A stretch of 64,000 bases of DNA from Galaxea fascicularis. Its lineage: Eukaryota; Cnidaria; Anthozoa; Scleractinia; Euphylliidae. The stretch covers positions 12,402,131 to 12,466,130 of the forward strand of contig OX419342.1 in assembly GCA_948470475.1 (NCBI GenBank), written 5' to 3'. A program made the translations under genes and the position numbers. The notes beneath the pieces were generated by a model. It saw only the letters and a list, made by a program, of their open reading frames with translations. It searched no databases and had not been told where the DNA came from. Below are positions 9,407 through 19,561 of the stretch, piece after piece; the first letter of the stretch is position 1, and each line of letters starts with the position of its first letter.

Positions 9407-9477
9407 TATAGTGGTTTAACGTGCCTTAATAAGCGAAACCATTTATAATCTTATAAATGACCATGCATGGCCATACA
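9407..9477 (+). repeat. conserved terminus of the minisatellite unit, copy 1
   Basis: These 71 bp, starting TATAGTGGTTTAACGTGCC, match the reverse complement of 27274-27344 with about five differences. In both places they border a 40-bp minisatellite array and the similarity stops at TATAGTGG. This suggests the arrays are part of one dispersed element. Confidence 0.75.
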
Positions 9478-10083
9478 CTTGTATACGTGGGCATACACGG
9501 TCGTAAATAGCCATACACTTGGGTACATAGGGATGCACGGATATACATGGCCATACACCGGCGTACATGGGCATCCACGGGCATACATGGCCATGCACCG
9601 GTGTATATGGGCATCCACGGGCATACATGGCCATGCACTGGTGTATATGGGCATACACGAGCATACATGGCCATACACTTGGGTACATAAGCATAAAGGG
9701 ACATACATGGCCATACACCGGTGTACACGGGCATACATGGCCATACAATGGCGTACATGGGCATACACGGGTATACATGGCCATACACTCGTGTACGTGG
9801 GCACAAACGGACATACATGGCCATACACCGGTGTACATAGGCATACACGGGTATACATTGCCATACACTTGTGTACGTGGGCATACACGGACATACATCG
9901 CCATACACTGGTGTACATAGGCATACACGGGTATACATGGCCATACACCGGTGTACATAGGCATACACAGACATACATGGCCATACACCGGTGTACATGG
10001 GCATGCACGGGCATACATGGCCATGCACCGGTGTATATGGGCATACACGGGCATACATGGCCATACACTCGTGTACGTGGGCA
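9460..10083. repeat. 40-bp minisatellite array, left part
   Basis: The unit is four 10-bp steps, for example GGCATACACG, GACATACATG, GCCATACACC, GGTGTACATA. About 15 units vary by point changes and occasional loss of a 10-bp step. The array is interrupted at 10083 by the gypsy element and resumes at 16871. Both strands are nearly free of stops, giving long overlapping frames with Cys/Met/Tyr/Val-rich translations, which I do not regard as genes. Confidence 0.95.
10079..10083. repeat. target-site duplication GGGCA, left copy
   Basis: GGGCA directly precedes the LTR at 10084 and is repeated at 16871-16875 directly after the other LTR. A 5-bp duplication is normal for Ty3/gypsy integrases. Confidence 0.9.
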
Positions 10084-11100
10084 TGTGGCGTAAGCCCCGA
10101 AAATTCCCTTGACGATAGAAATGGCAAAACAAAGACTAATAACACCGAAACTAACAATGACTGAATACACGCACCCCTTCCCACAATCCCGCAACACACC
10201 ACCATGAATTACAATAACTAATGTTTATTAAAGTATATATAAAAAAAAAAACACTCGATATTAACAGCATTAACACTTAAGTAAACTAATTCTAAATATT
10301 CTATAACAATTAATACAATTAATTACTAAACTATTGCGATTCCTAACCTAAACTTTAAGTAATTTTAAACCTATACAATAATAACAAATTATATACAACA
10401 GTTCACAGTTCAGTTTCACTATCCGCGTCTCCTCCTAACCAACACCACACCACACCACACCAACCAATACCACAAACCTCTTCTTCCTCTTTGATTCCAA
10501 CCTTGTCCCGCGTCTTTTACGTCCTTTTCTTTTTCTTTACAGCTGACGTTTTCTTCTTAGCACAAGGTCTTTGGACGATCCCAATGGCCACACAGCACGT
10601 TACTCTTCTCAATCCTTACGCCACCACTGACAAATGTGTTTCGTCAATTGCAAGTTATTTCTTGGCTGGCGCCTACCAATGGCTCTTGATAGTGAATAAA
10701 ACTTTTCTCTTTCTGGCCACAGGCCCTTCACCTTGTCTCTCTTTTTCTTGCTTTACTCCCTCTACCGACAAAACTGCTACACACAACAACCCACTACAAC
10801 TGTACAACTTACATTTATATATTTATGGTAATTTTTTCTACAATTAACACTTAAAACAAACGCTATAAAGAAAGTGACTGGAAAGAACACCTGTTACACG
10901 CTGAATTGTACAAATTTACATAATTCCTGAAACATACATCTAAACTACACAATACACTAAGAATGTTTAAATATTAAATAGTTAAATGTTACATGAGTTA
11001 CGTAACAAAGTTACGTAACAATGAACGACAAAAATCCAAACAACACACTAAAACAAAAACTTAAACTAAACGCAAACAACTACTAAATAATTTCGTGACA
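10084..11100 (-). repeat. 3' LTR of the Gmr1-like element
   Basis: It is 1,017 bp and essentially identical to 15853-16870. It contains ACACCAC repeats and a T-rich U3-like stretch. The frame MIPTLSRVFYVLFF... seen in both LTRs (10491-10847 and 16261-16617, plus strand) is antisense to the element and probably not a gene. Confidence 0.95.
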
Positions 11101-11111
11101 CCTCCCCCCTT
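11101..11111 (-). other. polypurine tract
   Basis: On the minus strand AAGGGGGGAGG abuts the 3' LTR start TGTCACG. It primes plus-strand DNA synthesis in LTR elements. Confidence 0.85.
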
Positions 11112-11195
11112 AACAAGTCTATTTTTGGGGTGGGACGACGCAAAAATAGAAAGGAAAAGGAGAGAACTGATGATAAAGTTGGACGTACAACAAGC

Positions 11196-14100
11196 TCAAA
11201 CTCTGCTTAGAGCATCCACATTACAGTGATTTCTGCCACTCTTGTGTTCTATAAGCATGTCGTACTCTTGGAGAGTAACGCTCCACCGCAACAACTTTCG
11301 GCTTTTATCGCGGACTTGGTTTAGCCAGACCAAAGGGTTGTGGTCAGTCTGCAATTTAAAGGTTCTGCCATATAGATAATACCGAAATAACTCCACAGCC
11401 CACACAATGCCTAAACATTCCTTCTCTGTCGTACTAAGTTTTTGTTCCCTGGGTTGCAACTTCCTACTAGCATAAGCTACTGGGTGCTCTTCTCCGTCCT
11501 TACCTTTCTGGCACAAAATAGCTCCTAGACCTCTGTTTGAAGCGTCAACTTGCAAAATAAATTCTTCATCCCAGTGGGGTGGTCGTAGGACTGGAGGTTT
11601 TTGAATAGCTTCTTTTAAATCAAGGAATGCTCGCTCGTGAACGTCAAGCCATTTCACCTTTGTGGGATTTTTTCCACTTGTCAAATCCGTTAGGGTAGCT
11701 GCTCTTTCAGAAAAATTTGGAATAAACTTACGATAGTAACCAACCAAGCCTAGAAAGGATCTTACTTCCTTCTTGGTTGCTGGCCTGGGGTACTCAATAA
11801 TGGACTGGATAAGAGCTTTACGAGGTTCGATCTTATCTCCGCCAACACGATGCCCTACAAAATCTACAGTTTTCATAGCAATTTTGCATTTAGAGGGTCG
11901 TGCATTAAGATTGCATTCTCGGAGTCGATCTAGAACTTGGCGAAGTTCCAACAGGTGTTGTTCAAAGGTAGAAGGTGTGTCGACCTCAACGTCATCTATG
12001 TAAGCATCAGCAAAATGAAAACCTTTTAGTACCACGTCTGACATCATTCGTTGAAACGTGGCTGGTGCTGTCTTCATTCCAAATGGCATCACAAGAAACT
12101 CATATAAGCCCTTTGAAGTAATGAACGCCGATTTCTCAATTGTAGTCGTCTCAAGGGGAACTTGCCAATACCCTTTCGTCAAGTCTAATGTAGTTATAAA
12201 CTTGGCAGAAGCAACCTTCTCTATCATCCTTTCCATTAACGGAATCGGATATGCATCCATTTTTGTTACGCTGTTCAGCTTCCTGTAATCGACACAAAAT
12301 CGGATGGTTCCGTCTGGTTTCGGAACAATGACAACTGGGGACGCCCAGGGACTATTTGAAGGACGAATTATGCCTAACTCCAGCATCTTATCGATTTCTT
12401 TGTTCACCTCACTTTCGAGTCTTTGCGGGACCTTGTATGGTGAACAACGGATTGGGGGGGAGTCATCTGTATCAATTTGATGGATTGCTGCGTTCGTTAC
12501 ATTTGGTTTTCCAGAGAACACATCAGCGTACTCCTGTAGCAATTTCTTCACTTGAATTTTTTGAGGTTCGGATAGCTCGTAAGAAATGACAACGTCTTCC
12601 CATGATTCATCCGACGTAAATTGAGGGACATCCCGTTCATGTGGCAGAGGCATCTCTGAGGACTCTGGCATAACCAACGCGGCTATTTCATCACGACTCT
12701 GCCATTTACTGAGAAGGTTAATGTGATACGTTCGATGCTGCTTGTGTGTTTTGCCTGTATCTAGCTCGTAGTTAAGCCCGTCATTTAACACTTTGGTAAC
12801 CTTGAAAGGGCCTTGCCAACAAACCTCCAACTTGCTTCCTGGGGTGGGTAACAAGACCAAAGCCTTGTCACCAACTTCCAGACGTCTTTTAGAGCTGTGA
12901 ACGTCGTACAGGCGTTTTTGTGTTCGTTGCGTTTTCGTCATGTGCTCTTGAACCGCTTTCTGCATCATCGCGAGTCGTCTTCTGATTTCTAGGACATGGC
13001 TCACCAGGCTTTCCTTAGAAGGGTGTTTCTCTAACCATGTTTCTTTTATAACAGCTAACGGCCCACGGACTGATTGACCATACAGTAACTCAAAAGGAGA
13101 ATATCCAGTGGATTCACATGGGACCTCTCTGTAGGCAAACAGCAGATAAGGGAGGAACTTGTCCCAATTTTTCACCCGCTCTCGGACAAACTTTTTGAGC
13201 ATCCGCTTCAGAGTACCGTTGAAACGTTCAACCAGACCGTTTGCTTCTGGGTGATATACTGAAGTTTGAATCTTGGTAATTCCTAACTGATCATACAATT
13301 GCGCCATGAGGTTGCTTATGAAATTAGAACCCTGATCTGAAACCAATTCCTCTGGGATTCCTACCCTGCAAAAGTACTGAACAAGAGCATCTGCGATTGT
13401 TTTCGAACTTGTATTCCTGAGAGGTATGGCCTCTGGGTAACGCGTTGCATAGTCGACTATTGTTAAAATGTATTTGTACCCTGTAGTTGTTCGAGGTAAT
13501 TCACCCACTATGTCAATGGCTATCTTACGAAACGGTTCCGTTTCTGGTTTCACTGGATTAAGTGGTGCCCTGTGCGACTTCATCTTGCGTGCTACTAACT
13601 GACATTGTGGGCAGGTCGCGCAGTATTTTTGTACATCAAGGCTAATACCAGGCCAAAAGAAATGCACTTCTATGCGATTCAATGTTTTCGTGGAACCCAT
13701 GTGACCAGCTAAAGGGATAGTATGGGCGACGCGAAGAATTTCATTTCTATAGGCTTCTGGGACAACCACACGGTCAACATACCTCACCCCATCATGTACA
13801 TCTTCCAAAAACTTGCGATGCATGAGCAAATCATTTTCAATGAAATAACTATTTCCTTCCTCGGGTGCTTTCTGAAGCGCCTTACTACGTGCCTTATCGA
13901 GCGTCACGTCGGTTCGCTGATCTTCGATAACCTGGCCCCTATTTCTATCCAAAATGTTAAGCAATAAATTCTCCATACCTGACTCTTCAACAACCCCCTT
14001 TGGACTTTCCTCGTCAATCTCGCCTCGCTCTGGTTCTTCAAAGAGTGTTGGTAGATCACCCTTTCTCAGACCTTCCTTCTTCGTCTCTTTTTTGGACAGA

Positions 14101-15764
14101 TTCCTAACTGCAAGTGCGTTTTCGCGATCCACTACTTCATCCGCTTGTTTCTGGGCTTCCTGTAATACTTTCTGCCGCCTAGTTAGCACAAAAGCTTCAT
14201 TGCTTTCCAAGCTATGAATCGATGTATTGTTCTCCCATTGATCCAGGACATTTTGTTTGGAAAGGGTTTTACCGAATGAAGATCTACCGAGTAGACAGTC
14301 AACTGGTAACTTGTCTAATGCCCCTACCAATTCCCTATGCCTGCCATGTTCGCTTTCAAATTCTACCCATGCTAAAGGTATAACCAGTCGTTCACCTGCT
14401 GCAGTCAAAACTGTCATTTTCTCCCCGGTTAAAGAATCATCGCTAACAAACCTTTTATGGACAAGGGTTCTAGTACACCCAGAATCAACTATCATCTCTG
14501 CAGGTTTACCCGCTATCCTGCCTTTAACATTGCACGGTGGAAACTCTGTTTTCTCCGAGTTAAGGGGAGTCATACAGAGCAGGTACCCTTGGGAGGTAGG
14601 GTTGCGGGTCCTCCCACAGTTAAACGACATGTGCCCTTTCTTGCCACATTTAAAACAAGTTACTTCGGGCCTTGTATTCTTAACGTTGGGCGAAACGGGA
14701 TTCTGCTTACGCGAATCATGCTTGCTTTCGGGTGGAGGCACATCCTTTTTTACGTTCATTTCCTTCCTTTGTTTAAAACCCTGCCCTCTACCAAACGAAG
14801 CATATTTACCTGCGACGAGTGGTCCTTTCCTCGCTTGTACATGTAAGTTTGCTAGATTTCCAAGCTCTTCTGCAGTAGTTGGCTTTTGCTCTTTCAACCA
14901 AGCTCTTAGTTCTGGGCTTACCGCATCCAGGAGCCTCTCAATCATTATTTGCTCCAAAATCATCTCAGCATCACTAGCAGCCCCTGCAACTTCCATCCAA
15001 CGATTCAAATACCTTCTTGTCCGATTTCCCCACTGAACAAAGTCTTCCTCTGGTTGTTTCTCTGAGGTTCGAAATCTGAATCTGTAATGGTCTGCAGTTA
15101 GCTGATAAGCTTTAATAATGATGTTTTTGCTTTCATGGTAATTTTGACATTTGGGGTCCGGGATCTCCAAGTAAATTGATTTGGCTTTTTCTGTAAGCTT
15201 AGGAACGAGATTGCCAACCCACTCACTTTCCGGAAGAGACTGCGCTTTCGCCGTCATTTCAAATATTCTAAAGTAATCATCTATGTCTTCCTCTTCCCGC
15301 ATTTCTCTAATCTTCATAAACCTAGGCTTATTGGAACTCTTATATTGCCTTTCGGCCTCAGCAAACTGTTCTTTCTCACTCCTAAGAATTCTAAGTCGTT
15401 CCTCTTCCCTGACTAATCTCTCTTCTTCCTCCCGCGCTCTCTGTCTTTCATACTCCCTTTTCTCCTTTTCGGCCTCCCGTTCTTCCATTTGCATTTTCCT
15501 TCGCAATTCCAACATCATTAGCTCTCGTTCTTGTAGTTGCACTCGTTGCTCGAAAGTCAAATGCCCCTCGGTTTCGGTCTGCTCCATTTCTTCACCTCCC
15601 GTGAACACATCACCCGGATTAGCCATTAACTTATCATGCACCCTAAGCTTGCTCGCCAGCGTCTTAATCCCATCTTTGCTAGTGAAACAAATCGATCTAC
15701 TATTAGCTTCAGTTCTTAAATCTTCCAGAGACCAAGAATCATAACCCGAGTCTTTTGCAGCCAT
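11196..15764 (-). CDS. gag-pol: Gag-Pol polyprotein, Gmr1-like (gag, protease, integrase, RT, RNase H)
   Basis: An intact frame of 1,522 codons from ATG 15764; the frame stays open upstream through the primer site into the LTR, so I chose the first ATG after the primer site. In order: Glu/Arg-rich coiled coil (about 56-140), gag core (160-312), zinc knuckle CFKCGKKGHMSFNC (370-383), aspartic protease (DSG at 427-429), HHCC zinc region (about 691-722), integrase core (Asp 751, Asp 810, Glu 846), post-core barrel (to about 1020), reverse transcriptase (1090-1270, YIDD at 1255-1258), RNase H (1402-1520, VDAS, TEKE, TDHN). Gag and pol are fused without a frameshift or stop. All catalytic residues I can check are present, so the protein looks functional. 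The gene reverse-transcribes and integrates the element. Confidence 0.95.
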   Translation of the reverse strand: MAAKDSGYDSWSLEDLRTEANSRSICFTSKDGIKTLASKLRVHDKLMANPGDVFTGGEEMEQTETEGHLTFEQRVQLQERELMMLELRRKMQMEEREAEKEKREYERQRAREEEERLVREEERLRILRSEKEQFAEAERQYKSSNKPRFMKIREMREEEDIDDYFRIFEMTAKAQSLPESEWVGNLVPKLTEKAKSIYLEIPDPKCQNYHESKNIIIKAYQLTADHYRFRFRTSEKQPEEDFVQWGNRTRRYLNRWMEVAGAASDAEMILEQIMIERLLDAVSPELRAWLKEQKPTTAEELGNLANLHVQARKGPLVAGKYASFGRGQGFKQRKEMNVKKDVPPPESKHDSRKQNPVSPNVKNTRPEVTCFKCGKKGHMSFNCGRTRNPTSQGYLLCMTPLNSEKTEFPPCNVKGRIAGKPAEMIVDSGCTRTLVHKRFVSDDSLTGEKMTVLTAAGERLVIPLAWVEFESEHGRHRELVGALDKLPVDCLLGRSSFGKTLSKQNVLDQWENNTSIHSLESNEAFVLTRRQKVLQEAQKQADEVVDRENALAVRNLSKKETKKEGLRKGDLPTLFEEPERGEIDEESPKGVVEESGMENLLLNILDRNRGQVIEDQRTDVTLDKARSKALQKAPEEGNSYFIENDLLMHRKFLEDVHDGVRYVDRVVVPEAYRNEILRVAHTIPLAGHMGSTKTLNRIEVHFFWPGISLDVQKYCATCPQCQLVARKMKSHRAPLNPVKPETEPFRKIAIDIVGELPRTTTGYKYILTIVDYATRYPEAIPLRNTSSKTIADALVQYFCRVGIPEELVSDQGSNFISNLMAQLYDQLGITKIQTSVYHPEANGLVERFNGTLKRMLKKFVRERVKNWDKFLPYLLFAYREVPCESTGYSPFELLYGQSVRGPLAVIKETWLEKHPSKESLVSHVLEIRRRLAMMQKAVQEHMTKTQRTQKRLYDVHSSKRRLEVGDKALVLLPTPGSKLEVCWQGPFKVTKVLNDGLNYELDTGKTHKQHRTYHINLLSKWQSRDEIAALVMPESSEMPLPHERDVPQFTSDESWEDVVISYELSEPQKIQVKKLLQEYADVFSGKPNVTNAAIHQIDTDDSPPIRCSPYKVPQRLESEVNKEIDKMLELGIIRPSNSPWASPVVIVPKPDGTIRFCVDYRKLNSVTKMDAYPIPLMERMIEKVASAKFITTLDLTKGYWQVPLETTTIEKSAFITSKGLYEFLVMPFGMKTAPATFQRMMSDVVLKGFHFADAYIDDVEVDTPSTFEQHLLELRQVLDRLRECNLNARPSKCKIAMKTVDFVGHRVGGDKIEPRKALIQSIIEYPRPATKKEVRSFLGLVGYYRKFIPNFSERAATLTDLTSGKNPTKVKWLDVHERAFLDLKEAIQKPPVLRPPHWDEEFILQVDASNRGLGAILCQKGKDGEEHPVAYASRKLQPREQKLSTTEKECLGIVWAVELFRYYLYGRTFKLQTDHNPLVWLNQVRDKSRKLLRWSVTLQEYDMLIEHKSGRNHCNVDALSRV

Positions 15765-15830
15765 AATTAACACTTGTGTGTTGCACGATTGTGTCTGAAG
15801 TGTGTGTACAACAAATACCAAGGGAATAGT

Positions 15831-15848
15831 ATCCCACTCCTGACACCA
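15831..15848 (-). other. primer-binding site, tRNA-Leu type
   Basis: On the minus strand TGGTGTCAGGAGTGGGAT starts four bases after the 5' LTR end. It is complementary to the 3' end of an animal tRNA-Leu (CAG/CAA type, ending ...CCCACTCCTGACACCA) as I remember it. Confidence 0.8.
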
Positions 15849-15852
15849 AAAA

Positions 15853-16870
15853 TGTGGCGTAAGCCCCGAAAATTCCCTTGACGATAGAAATGGCAAAACA
15901 AAGACTAATAACACCGAAACTAACAATGACTGAATACACGCACCCCTTCCCACAATCCCGCAACACACCACCATGAATTACAATAACTAATGTTTATTAA
16001 AGTATATATATAAAAAAAAAACACTCGATATTAACAGCATTAACACTTAAGTAAACTAATTCTAAATATTCTATAACAATTAATACAATTAATTACTAAA
16101 CTATTGCGATTCCTAACCTAAACTTTAAGTAATTTTAAACCTATACAATAATAACAAATTATATACAACAGTTCACAGTTCAGTTTCACTATCCGCGTCT
16201 CCTCCTAACCAACACCACACCACACCACACCAACCAATACCACAAACCTCTTCTTCCTCTTTGATTCCAACCTTGTCCCGCGTCTTTTACGTCCTTTTCT
16301 TTTTCTTTACAGCTGACGTTTTCTTCTTAGCACAAGGTCTTTGGACGATCCCAATGGCCACACAGCACGTTACTCTTCTCAATCCTTACGCCACCACTGA
16401 CAAATGTGTTTCGTCAATTGCAAGTTATTTCTTGGCTGGCGCCTACCAATGGCTCTTGATAGTGAATAAAACTTTTCTCTTTCTGGCCACAGGCCCTTCA
16501 CCTTGTCTCTCTTTTTCTTGCTTTACTCCCTCTACCGACAAAACTGCTACACACAACAACCCACTACAACTGTACAACTTACATTTATATATTTATGGTA
16601 ATTTTTTCTACAATTAACACTTAAAACAAACGCTATAAAGAAAGTGACTGGAAAGAACACCTGTTACACGCTGAATTGTACAAATTTACATAATTCCTGA
16701 AACATACATCTAAACTACACAATACACTAAGAATGTTTAAATATTAAATAGTTAAATGTTACATGAGTTACGTAACAAAGTTACGTAACAATGAACGACA
16801 AAAATCCAAACAACACACTAAAACAAAAACTTAAACTAAACGCAAACAACTACTAAATAATTTCGTGACA
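15853..16870 (-). repeat. 5' LTR of the Gmr1-like element
   Basis: It is 1,018 bp with the same ends as the 3' LTR. It would drive transcription of gag-pol on the minus strand. Confidence 0.95.
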
Positions 16871-18921
16871 GGGCATACACAGCCATACACTAGGGTACAT
16901 AGGCATACACGGACATACACTGCCATACACCGGTGCACATGGGTATACACGAGTATACATTGCCATACACTCGTGTACGTGGGCATACACGGACATACAT
17001 GGCCATACACCGGTGTACATAGGCATACACGGACATACATGGCCATACACCGGTGTACATAGGCACAAACGGACATACATGGCCCCAAACGATGTACATA
17101 GGCATACACGGGTATACATGGCCATACACTAGTGTACATGGGCATACACAGACATACATGGCCATACACTTGGGTACATAGACATACACGAATATACATG
17201 GCCTTACACTTGTTTAGGTAGGCATACAGGGACATACATGGCCATACACCGGTGTTCATAGGCATACACGGGTATACATTGCCATACACTTGTTTACGTG
17301 GGCATACACGGACATACATCGCCATACACTGGTGTACATAGGCATACACGGGTATACATGGCCATACACCGGTGTACATAGGCATACACAGACATACATG
17401 GCCATACACCGGTGTACATGGGCATGCACGGGCATACATGGCCATGCACCGGTGTATATGGGCATACACGGGCATACACGGGCATACATGGCCATACACT
17501 CGTGTACGTGGGCATACACAGCCATACACTAGGGTACATAGGCATACACGGACATACACTGCCATACACCGGTGCACATGGGTATACACGAGTATACATT
17601 GCCATACACTCGTGTACGTGGGCATACACGGACATACATGGCCATACACCGGTGTACATAGGCATACACGGACATACATGGCCATACACCGGTGTACATA
17701 GGCACAAACGGACATACATGGCCCCAAACGATGTACATAGGCATACACGGGTATACATGGCCATACACTAGTGTACATGGGCATACACAGACATACATGG
17801 CCATACACTTGGGTACATAGACATACACGAATATACATGGCCTTACACTTGTTTAGGTAGGCATACAGGGACATACATGGCCATACACCGGTGTTCATAG
17901 GCATACACGGGTATACATGGCCATGCACTTGTGTACATGGGCATACACGGACATACATGACCATACACTTGGGTACATGGGCATACACGGACATACATGG
18001 CCATACACCGGTGTACATAGGCATACACGGGCATACATGGCCATACACTCGTGTACGTGGGCATACACGGACATACATGGTCATACACCGGTGTACATAG
18101 ACATACAGGGACATACACGGCCATGCACTTGTGTATATGGGCATACACGGACATACATTGCCATACACTGGTGTACATGGGTACACACGAGTATACATTG
18201 CCATACACTTGTGTACATAGGCATACACGGACATACATGGCCATATACCGATGTCCATAGGCATGCACGGGTATACATGGCCATACACTAGTGTATATGG
18301 GCATACACACACATACATGGCCATACACCGGTGTACGTGGGCATACAGGGCCATACACGGCCATACACTAGGGTACATAGGCATACACGGACATACACTG
18401 CCATACACCGGTGTACATGGGTATACACGAGTATACATTGCCATACACTCGTGTACGTGGGCATACATGGCCATACACCGGTGTACATAGGCATACACGG
18501 ACATACATGGCCACAAACCGATGCACATAGGCGTACACAGGTATACATGGCCATACACTAGTGTACATGGGCATACACACACATACATGGCCATACACCG
18601 GTGTACACGAATATAAATGGCCTTACACTTGTTTAGGTAGGCATACAGGGACATACATGGCCATATACCGGTGTTCATAGGCATACACGGGTATACATGG
18701 CCATGCACTTGTGTACATGGGCATACACGGACATACATGGCCATACACTTGGGTACATAGGCATACACGGGTATTCATGGCCATACACATGTGTAGATGG
18801 TGTAGATAGGCATACATGGGCACACATGCCCTTACACCGCGAAACATGGGCATACATGTATGTACATCGGCATAGCTGGCCATGGACTGGTGTACTTTCG
18901 CATGGAAGGGCATATATGGCC
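16871..18921. repeat. 40-bp minisatellite array, right part
   Basis: It continues the array of 9460-10083 after the gypsy insertion, about 50 units. Most contain the 12-bp palindrome TACACCGGTGTA and ATGGCCAT. A higher-order duplication is visible: the stretch at about 16871-17240 recurs almost exactly at about 17510-17880. Units become degenerate after 18780. The 645-codon minus-strand frame here is a by-product of stop-free repeats. Confidence 0.95.
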
Positions 18922-18925
18922 ATAG

Positions 18926-19487
18926 AATGCTCTAACCTCTCGAGTGGACGAAGTTGGAAATGCAATCGAAGAAATTCAGCGTTATAGCTATTAATACAAT
19001 GTCAAGATAATTGGTCTCCCCGAAATTGACTCGCGAGAATCGGCATCCGCCACTACGTCTTTATGCATAAGCCTTTTAAAAGCTTCAGGAGTGGATATTA
19101 ATAAACAAGATGTCGACATCGCGCACCACGTCCCGACAAGACAAGCTACTGCTGCTCCGAGACCGGTCATTTGCAAATTCACTCGAAGAATCGTCAAAGA
19201 AGAAGTTATCAATCTAAGGAAGGAAGCTTGTAAGGTTTCTGCAACATCGATTGGCCTACCAGCCGAATGTTCTCTGGGAGATGTCAAAATTTTCGATCAC
19301 CTCACTCCACAGACCCAGAAGCTACTCGCCGATGCTAAGAAATTTTAAACCCGCAATGGTTTCAGGTTTTGTTGGTCGAAGAACTTTGTTGTCTATCTAC
19401 GAAAGTCTGAGGACTCTCGTCCTATCCGGCTCAAAAGCCGAGAAGATCTTGAACGATTTGCACGCCAAGAAGACTTGCCCATGAGCT
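18926..19487 (+). pseudogene. LINE ORF1 C-terminal part
   Basis: The frame gives a short coiled-coil remnant (VDEVGNAIEEIQ), a stop, then VKIIGLPE and a region with PRPVICKFTRR, typical of the RRM and C-terminal domain of L1-type ORF1 RNA-binding proteins. A further frameshift near 19345 is followed by a basic tail ending at 19487. It binds the element RNA in intact relatives. Confidence 0.65.
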
Positions 19488-19561
19488 AAGTAGCGTACTT
19501 GTCAAATAATTATTGTAATATTGTTACCTATTCTTATCTTTAACCCTAGAATCTAAATTTG

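Larger units (their letters stand above)
10084..16870 (-). mobile_element. complete Gmr1-like Ty3/gypsy LTR retrotransposon
   Basis: The element is 6,787 bp on the minus strand. It has two LTRs of 1,017 and 1,018 bp with TG...CA ends (TGTCACGAAATT...TTACGCCACA), a tRNA-Leu-type primer-binding site, a polypurine tract, a single gag-pol frame and a 5-bp target duplication (GGGCA). The integrase lies before the reverse transcriptase in pol, the order of the Gmr1 group of Ty3/gypsy and the reverse of most gypsy elements. By eye the LTRs differ only in a TA/A-run length change near 10240/16010, so the insertion is very recent. It landed inside the minisatellite. Everything needed for movement appears present; activity is an inference. 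Confidence 0.95.

Noticed and set aside
9426..10205. Overlapping long frames of 208-259 codons on both strands
   Set aside because: They follow the stop-free 10-bp repeat in every frame; period 40 bp read in thirds gives repeating Cys/Met/Tyr/Val-rich peptides. The minus frames only start in the neighbouring LTR.
10491..10847. 118-codon frame in each LTR (also 16261-16617)
   Set aside because: Present in both LTRs only because they are identical; antisense to the element and without a domain.
16831..18768. 645-codon minus-strand frame, Cys-rich
   Set aside because: Repeat-derived and also open on the other strand; it begins in degenerate repeat and ends in the LTR.
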